DNA of 35,220 bases from the NCBI GenBank assembly GCA_030066335.1, contig JASJBV010000003.1, positions 1 through 35,220 of the forward strand. Reading direction: 5' to 3'. A model generated the notes under the pieces. That model was given only the letters and a program-made list of their open reading frames with translations. It was not told where the DNA came from and made no database searches. The first letter of the stretch is position 1, and every line of letters begins with the position of its first letter. Of the stretch, positions 29,127 through 35,220 are shown piece after piece. A program made the translations under genes and the position numbers. The stretch comes from Gammaproteobacteria bacterium. Lineage in GTDB: Bacteria; Pseudomonadota; Gammaproteobacteria; GCA-001735895.

Positions 29127-29154
29127 AATATATCAATTAATTAACATAAATCAA
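29127..29154 (-). promoter_or_regulatory. candidate sigma70-type promoter for the rhodopsin operon
   Basis: Minus strand TTGATT (29154-29149), 16-bp spacer, TATATT (29132-29127). Confidence 0.45.
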
Positions 29155-29168
29155 GAAGAAAATGACAA

Positions 29169-29202
29169 ATTGTCCAAAATATATCTGGACAATATCTTGA
29201 CA
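29169..29202. promoter_or_regulatory. candidate multi-half-site operator
   Basis: ATTGTCCA-N9-TGGACAAT perfect inverted repeat (29169-29193) plus 11-bp direct repeat ATATCTGGACA/ATATCTTGACA (29181-29202). Confidence 0.5.
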
Positions 29203-29507
29203 TTTGGTGTTTTGGCCGTGGTTTAGCTAGTTTGTCCAGGAACCCAGATCATGCCCAAAGTTACAGCATGGTCACAAATGAAGGTGTTTGGGCGGAAAAG
29301 ATTTGGCAGACGCTGAATCAATTAACGGGTGACCAGGTCAAGATTTCACTGGGCTTCCCTGGCCAGGCATGGCGAGGAGGCAAATGATTTTATCTGCACG
29401 AGATATAGATAAGAAATTATACTCATGACTAGGCTGATATCAGCTTTCTAACTCTAAGTCACAGCGTTAAGATTAAGTTACAGAAACACCTTAGGCGGAG
29501 ATAAAGC

Positions 29508-29990
29508 ATGAGCATCGATACTGAAAACCTTTCACACAACCTGGTCATATTCCTGGCCCATCATGGCATCGCCTATGACATCGTCCACCACCATCATGCC
29601 GACAGCAGTGTTAACGTTGCCCAGGCTGCACATATTCCGCTGGAAAAAATGATCAAATCGGTGGTCCTGGCGGATGACGATGGTTATGTGATGGCCCTGG
29701 TTTCGGCCGACCACCACGTCAATATTGCTGCCCTGAACCACCTGCTCCATCGTAAACTCAATCTGGCCAGCGATGATGACATCGCCCGCTTATTCAGTGA
29801 TTGTGAGGACGGAGCCATTCCCCCCATAGGCGAGGCCTACGGGATCGATGTCGTGGTCGACCAGGGGCTGGACCAGCAGCATGATGTCTACATCGAGGCG
29901 GGCAATCATGACGACCTGTTGCATTTAAAAGGTGATTCATTTCGCAAGCTGATGAAACATGCTCAGCATGCTCACATCGGTAAGCACTAA
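29508..29990 (+). CDS. YbaK/aminoacyl-tRNA deacylase domain protein
   Basis: 160 aa; IVHHHHADSSVNVAQAAHIPLEKMIKSVVLADDDGYVMALVSADHHVN, IPPIGEAYGIDVVVD. Confidence 0.88.
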   Translation: MSIDTENLSHNLVIFLAHHGIAYDIVHHHHADSSVNVAQAAHIPLEKMIKSVVLADDDGYVMALVSADHHVNIAALNHLLHRKLNLASDDDIARLFSDCEDGAIPPIGEAYGIDVVVDQGLDQQHDVYIEAGNHDDLLHLKGDSFRKLMKHAQHAHIGKH

Positions 29991-30039
29991 GCTGCGGCGA
30001 AATCAGTCTCGACCACGGGCTTGTGGCGCCGGGGCCTGC

Positions 30040-33000
30040 TCAGATTAACCGACCCGATGGAGGTTTGTGATAGGACGCTGGATGCGGTTTACGTGTCAGC
30101 AAGTTCTTGAGCTGCCAGTGCTCGCTGACCGGAATGCGTTCATCGATACGGATATCACCGTTCTGGTCGGTGGCGATCGGCTTGCCATTCCGATACAGGA
30201 TACGGTGACGGGTCTGCGCCGCGATACGTTTCCCCGGGGTGATGATACCGGTCAGGTTGAGCGGATCGGCACTGCTGATTGCAATCATCTGTTCGCTATC
30301 CTGTTGTTTGCGGGTTTTGCGCAACTGGGTCACCGCCTCCGGCAGGGCGAACTGTTCCCCGGCAAAACCCTGGACAAAGCGGCCGCCGCGGATTTCCCCG
30401 CGCGCTTCGAGGCGGCGGTATACATACAGCAGGTCGCGCCAGGTCGGCAGGCCACTCTCACGTTCCAGTAGCTTGCGGAAGACCACGCCATAACGTGACA
30501 ACAGGCTACGGGCGATGTGTTCCACTCGTTCGTGCTCATCCTCGCTGGCTACCGAGGGTCTCAGCAACGACCAGCGGCCACCCGCGGCCAGCGGGGTTTG
30601 CAGCACCGCGCGCCGATGACGTTTTTGTTTCTGCTGTTGCGGTGCGATCAGCGCACGCAGGCCCTGGAACTGGTCGGAGTTGACCAGGCCCCAGGCGACC
30701 AGCTCACCGAGCGCCTGTTCGAGCTGGGTTTTGAGTAACCCGCTCTGTTGCTGCAGGTCTTCAAAGAAACTGGCGCCCCATTGATGCAACAGCTTCAGCA
30801 CCTTGCTCGCCGCGGAGCTGAGGCCGGCGGGCTCATTGATCTCACTCTGACACCAATACATCAGATGCGGCCGGTAGATGAAGGCGATGGGGGTGGTCCT
30901 GATCGCCGGGTTCTTGCGTTTGTTGTCCTTTTCCGCTGGTGCCTGCAGGCGCAGCCAGGCCAGTTTGCCGGAACCGCTGAGTTCATCCAGTTGGTTGCTG
31001 AAATAGGGTTGTAACCGCGTCGGCAGGATATCGCTCTCCCAGCTACCAGCCGGCAGACTGAAGCCCTCGAGCTGCAGCATCACCCGTTCCAGTGCCGCTA
31101 CCCCCTCGGCCGGTTCTTCCAGGCCCTGCCACTTGAACAGGAACTGCATGAAGACAGCCGGGCTGACCGGTTCCACCTCGCTGCGTAATTGTTTTAACGT
31201 GTAGCGATGAATCCTTGCCAACAGCCCGCGCTCACACCATTGCCGGTCACTGACCGCTGGGTCGAATTGGCCCTGGATAACGAAACCTTCCTGTTCGAGG
31301 GCGGCCAGGGCCTGGCTGACCTCGCTCTGCGCACGGCCGATCGGCATCGCCAATTGTTCGAGGGTGACCGGTCCCAGGCCTTCGAGCCGACTGCGCACAA
31401 TCTCCTGCAATGCCAGTTCTGTGGTCTCGCTTTCATTACTGGGTAATGGCTCGAGCGGTGGTGACAGCTGGGTATCGGGCAATAGCCGCCGCATCGCAGC
31501 GAGCCTCTCCGCGGCCACCCATAGCAGGCGGCCATCAGTAGCCTGCAGTCGTCCGGCGCGACCCGCCTGTTGCAGTTCAGCCAGGCATTGCTGCCAACGT
31601 TCCAGTTCGCCGGGCACGATTTCGTTTTCAGCGATGAAGCCGAGGATCGTCAGGGCATCATGCAGTTCGTCGGCATTGCGCGCTTGTGGCCAGGCCTCCT
31701 GTCTGACCCGCGTAATCGCCTCCGGATTCAGCCGCCCCATGTCGGCCGCGGTTTGCGGATCCATACCGCGCCGTTGCTGCACCGCCAATGCGCGCCGCTC
31801 CTCGGCCGGGGTATCATCGAGGAAAGCATAGGGACGGGCATTGAGAATTTCGTGCGCCATCGGCGACGGCGTCGGCAGGTCACGGCTGATGACTTCGATC
31901 GTTTGTTGCTGGATGCCATCCAGCACCTGTTTCAGGCCATCGATGTCCATCAGTTCATGCAGGCAATCCGATAATACCTGGTTGACCAGCGGATGATCCG
32001 GTACTTCGCGTTCGCCCTGGATATTCTCGAAACAGGCCAGCTGATCCGGGAACACCAGCGCCACCAGGTCTTCCGCATCGTTGCGCTGGAACGGCGCCGG
32101 TACCTTCTTGCCGGCCCGGAAACGCGGGACCGCCAGCGCGATATTGGTCACCCAGCGCCAGCGCGCGGGGAACATCGGGGCATCGAGCAAGGCTTGCACC
32201 AGCACCTGCTCGACTGTGTCGGATTTCAGATAAGCGGCCGGTTCCTCCAAGGGAAAACTGTGGGTAGGACCCAACGACAGGATCAGGTTGTCCTCGTTGG
32301 CCGCGGCCTGTAGTTCGAAATTGAACCGCCGGCAAAAGCGCTTGCGCAGGGCCAGGCCCCAGGCCTTGTTGACCCGCGAGCCAAACGGCGCGTGGATCAC
32401 AAAATGCATGTCACCGGTTTCATCGAAGAAGCGTTCGAACACGATCTGTTGCTGGCTGGGGATGACGCCCAGCATGGCCTTGGTCGAGGCCAGGTATTCG
32501 AGCAGCTGTGAGGCGGCGAGTGGATCCAGCTTGAGATCCTGCAACAGGTAATCATTGACCGCCTGCTGGCCCTGCTCCAATAAGCGGTCGATCTTGACCC
32601 GCAACCTCGACACCGCCTGCGACAATTCATCACTGCGTCCCGGTGCCTCGCCAAACCAGAACGGAATACTCGGCGGCTGGCCATGAGCATCCTCGACAAA
32701 CACCCTGCCCTGTTCGATCTTGAGCATCTTGTACGAGGTGTTGCCGAGCTGAAAGATATCACCGGGCATGCTCTCGAAGGCAAAATCCTCGTTGAGGGTA
32801 CCGACGAACAGGCCCTCCGGCTGCATGATCACGTCGTAATCGAATTGATCGGGGATCGCCCCGCCATTGGTGATCGAGGTCAGGCGGGCACCACGCCGGG
32901 CCCGCAACACGCCGTTGACTGCATCCCGATGCAGATAAGCACCGCGCCGTCCCCGCCGGGTATGAAACCCGTCCGCCAGCATCCGCGTGACATCGGTGAA

Positions 33001-34344
33001 CTGCTTGAAGCTCAACTCCCGGTAAGGCCAGGCCGACTTGCAACATTGATATAGCGCCTGTTCCGACCATTCACGATTGGCCACCTCGGCGATAATCTGC
33101 TGGGCCAGCACATCTAGTGGAAACTCCGGCACCGGGATCCGGTCCAGCTCCTCGCGCTGAATCGCGTCAAGCATCGCCACGCATTCGACCAGGTCATCCC
33201 GGCTCAAGGGGAACAGGCGCGCTTTCGGGACCCCGGTCAGTTGGTGACCGGAACGCCCAGCGCGCTGGAGGAAGGTGGAGATTGCATGCGGTGAACCCAT
33301 CTGGCACACCAGGTCGATGTCGCCGATATCTATCCCCAGTTCCAGCGAGGCGGTAGCCACCAGCGCGCGCAACTGCCCTGACTTGAGGCGTTGCTCGGCA
33401 TCCAGCCGGTGTTCCTTGGCCAGGCTGCCATGATGCGAGGTCACCGCGTCTTCACCCAGCTTTTCCGCCAGTGCCGCCGCGGCGCGTTCCGCCAGGCGTC
33501 GGGTATTGACGAAGATCAGGGTGGTGCGGTGCTGCTCTATCAGCTGTTCCAGGCGCCGGTAGATTTCATCCCAGGCCTCGTTGGCCATGATCGCTTCCAG
33601 CGGGGAACCGGTCATTTCAATCGCCAGGTCGCGTTTGCGCACATGCCCGGTATCGATGATCCGGCACTGCCTTGGCTGCTGGTCATCATGCTGCCCGGAC
33701 AGGTAAGCCGCCATATCCCCGATCGGTTTCTGGGTCGCCGAGATACCGATCCGAACCGGCGGTTTTTCGCACAATTGCTCGAGGCGTTCCAGGCTCAGGG
33801 TCAGGTGGGCGCCGCGCTTGTTGCCGGCCAATGCATGAAGTTCATCCACGATCACGCTGCGCACGGTGCTGAGGACCTGGCGACCGGATTCCGAGGTCAG
33901 CAGGATGAACAAGGATTCCGGGGTCGTCACCAGGATGTGCGGCGGCATTCGCTTCATCAGGTTGCGCTCGGCCTGCGGGGTATCACCGGTACGCACCTGG
34001 GACCGGATCGGCACATCGGGATAGCCATTCTCGAGCAAGGCATCGCGGATGCCATTCAGGGGCAGTTCCAGGTTTTTGTGGATATCGTTGGACAGGGCCT
34101 TCAGCGGCGACACGTACAATACATAGGTTTCATCGGCGAGGGGGAATTGCAGGCCATCATGCACCAGTTGATCGATCGCGGCGAGGAAGCCAGCCAGGGT
34201 TTTACCGGAACCGGTGGGGGCGGCGATCAGGGTGTGGGAACCGGACTGGATCGCCGGCCAGGCCTGCGCCTGGACATCCGATGGGCCGTCAAAATGACGT
34301 TCGAACCAATCTTTGACCGCGGGATGAAACTGGTAGGTTTGCAT
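30040..34344 (-). CDS. lhr: Lhr family ATP-dependent helicase (full-length, with C-terminal extension)
   Basis: 1434 aa; TLIAAPTGSGKTLAGFLAAID, VDELHALAGNKRGAHLTLSLERLE, TASLELGIDIGDIDLVCQMGSPHAISTFLQRAGRSGH. Confidence 0.95.
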   Translation of the reverse strand: MQTYQFHPAVKDWFERHFDGPSDVQAQAWPAIQSGSHTLIAAPTGSGKTLAGFLAAIDQLVHDGLQFPLADETYVLYVSPLKALSNDIHKNLELPLNGIRDALLENGYPDVPIRSQVRTGDTPQAERNLMKRMPPHILVTTPESLFILLTSESGRQVLSTVRSVIVDELHALAGNKRGAHLTLSLERLEQLCEKPPVRIGISATQKPIGDMAAYLSGQHDDQQPRQCRIIDTGHVRKRDLAIEMTGSPLEAIMANEAWDEIYRRLEQLIEQHRTTLIFVNTRRLAERAAAALAEKLGEDAVTSHHGSLAKEHRLDAEQRLKSGQLRALVATASLELGIDIGDIDLVCQMGSPHAISTFLQRAGRSGHQLTGVPKARLFPLSRDDLVECVAMLDAIQREELDRIPVPEFPLDVLAQQIIAEVANREWSEQALYQCCKSAWPYRELSFKQFTDVTRMLADGFHTRRGRRGAYLHRDAVNGVLRARRGARLTSITNGGAIPDQFDYDVIMQPEGLFVGTLNEDFAFESMPGDIFQLGNTSYKMLKIEQGRVFVEDAHGQPPSIPFWFGEAPGRSDELSQAVSRLRVKIDRLLEQGQQAVNDYLLQDLKLDPLAASQLLEYLASTKAMLGVIPSQQQIVFERFFDETGDMHFVIHAPFGSRVNKAWGLALRKRFCRRFNFELQAAANEDNLILSLGPTHSFPLEEPAAYLKSDTVEQVLVQALLDAPMFPARWRWVTNIALAVPRFRAGKKVPAPFQRNDAEDLVALVFPDQLACFENIQGEREVPDHPLVNQVLSDCLHELMDIDGLKQVLDGIQQQTIEVISRDLPTPSPMAHEILNARPYAFLDDTPAEERRALAVQQRRGMDPQTAADMGRLNPEAITRVRQEAWPQARNADELHDALTILGFIAENEIVPGELERWQQCLAELQQAGRAGRLQATDGRLLWVAAERLAAMRRLLPDTQLSPPLEPLPSNESETTELALQEIVRSRLEGLGPVTLEQLAMPIGRAQSEVSQALAALEQEGFVIQGQFDPAVSDRQWCERGLLARIHRYTLKQLRSEVEPVSPAVFMQFLFKWQGLEEPAEGVAALERVMLQLEGFSLPAGSWESDILPTRLQPYFSNQLDELSGSGKLAWLRLQAPAEKDNKRKNPAIRTTPIAFIYRPHLMYWCQSEINEPAGLSSAASKVLKLLHQWGASFFEDLQQQSGLLKTQLEQALGELVAWGLVNSDQFQGLRALIAPQQQKQKRHRRAVLQTPLAAGGRWSLLRPSVASEDEHERVEHIARSLLSRYGVVFRKLLERESGLPTWRDLLYVYRRLEARGEIRGGRFVQGFAGEQFALPEAVTQLRKTRKQQDSEQMIAISSADPLNLTGIITPGKRIAAQTRHRILYRNGKPIATDQNGDIRIDERIPVSEHWQLKNLLTRKPHPASYHKPPSGRLI

Positions 34345-34503
34345 CCTGGCATGATACCCGTTTTAGCGGCCTTGTCACCAAATAAATGAGAACAAAATAA
34401 GAACTTTTATGCTTCGGTCAGAACCCAGGGCGCAAGTTGTTGAGGCCTATTCTGTTTGTTAACCGGGTTAACGGCTGCTTGCTTGTCGCAAATCGATGCT
34501 GAA

Positions 34504-35220
34504 CTAGAGATTAGTAGATTCATTATCGATAACTGAGTTGGGTGAATAGTAAAACTGTCCCTTCTTCTTCATGTAGTTTTTTACCTTGCTCTGGTCGAGA
34601 CCGTCATACCTCTTGAAATACAGGTAACTGTCATGCTCCAACGGAATAGCCTGTTGTTCAATCGGCTCTACTTCCTGCAGGCTATAATCGAGGTCAAATT
34701 TAAACAGGTGATAATAACCATTGTGAGAACTCTGCTCATAGACCAGGACTTTATTCTCTGGATAGATTTCAATGGCAATCACTTCATGATCAAGCCTGTG
34801 CTCAAGGCTTTTGATCAATCTCTCTACCTCGACAGGTGCTGCCACAGGTTGATCTGATCTGGATACAAAATGATTCCCGCTCCAAACAAAATAATCCCGG
34901 TCTAACAGTCCTTCCCCGTGGTTTAATTTAGCGACTGGTATACCCTCTGCCGCATCAATTGACAGCTTTCCTCGTAACTGAATTAATTGCTTGGCTTGTT
35001 GATGAAACTTTACCTGGACCAGACCACGGTCTTCCAGTAATCGAAATGCCTGGATCTTTGTTTCAGGCTGCTCCTGTGCATCAGACTGCAAGATAATAAG
35101 TTTTGCCCGGTTGGCGAATAAATTCTCGGTGCGAATGGTCGGATGTGATACCGGCATACCCTTTAGCCTGAGCTTGTGTTTTAACCTTAGCTGGCTGGCC
35201 TGCTGTTGCAATATGTTCAA
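34504..35220 (-). CDS. hypothetical protein, probably truncated by the window edge
   Basis: 238-aa ORF running to the last base of the window; no recognised family. Confidence 0.6.
   Translation of the reverse strand: MNILQQQASQLRLKHKLRLKGMPVSHPTIRTENLFANRAKLIILQSDAQEQPETKIQAFRLLEDRGLVQVKFHQQAKQLIQLRGKLSIDAAEGIPVAKLNHGEGLLDRDYFVWSGNHFVSRSDQPVAAPVEVERLIKSLEHRLDHEVIAIEIYPENKVLVYEQSSHNGYYHLFKFDLDYSLQEVEPIEQQAIPLEHDSYLYFKRYDGLDQSKVKNYMKKKGQFYYSPNSVIDNESTNL

Noticed and set aside
33391-34389. 332-aa + strand ORF antisense to lhr
   Set aside because: Codon-shadow ORF over strongly conserved helicase motifs on the minus strand; no recognisable domain
1-35220. CRISPR arrays, transposases/integrases, toxin-antitoxin or defence modules
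   Set aside because: No regularly spaced repeats, terminal inverted repeats or hallmark domains were seen; tRNA-Asn is followed by ordinary core genes with no integrase

Overview
A gammaproteobacterial-looking chromosomal segment carrying about 28 convincing protein genes and one tRNA-Asn. Left part: uvrB (-), a class I aminotransferase (+), tRNA-Asn(GTT), a DUF1631 protein, a YceI/cytochrome b561 pair, DUF2237 and LON-substrate-binding-like proteins, Slp-like and DUF6279-like lipoproteins, a His-rich fasciclin protein and a repeat-rich cupredoxin. Middle: a DJ-1/PfpI protein and a sirtuin (-), then a tight + strand operon of glutamine-synthetase-like / aldehyde dehydrogenase / Fe-alcohol dehydrogenase / class I GATase, which could be a gamma-glutamylated amino-alcohol catabolic route. 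Right part: a light-associated island with a photolyase/cryptochrome pair plus an untracked 50-aa DUF2256 ORF (+), facing a seven-gene operon on the minus strand (xanthorhodopsin-like rhodopsin, crtE, crtI, crtB, crtY, blh, idi-2). That operon has a complete retinal pathway and no carotenoid hydroxylase or ketolase. The rhodopsin has the D-T-E proton-pump motif but Trp at the position equivalent to the xanthorhodopsin antenna glycine. Its upstream region holds a near-perfect 16-bp inverted repeat built on TGTACA and a separate TTGTCCA/TGGACAA multi-half-site element. A GC hairpin lies across the rhodopsin/crtE junction. A YbaK-like deacylase, a full-length Lhr helicase and an edge-truncated orphan ORF follow. 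No CRISPR array, transposase, prophage or rRNA was seen. All family calls are from reading the sequence; no database search was run.
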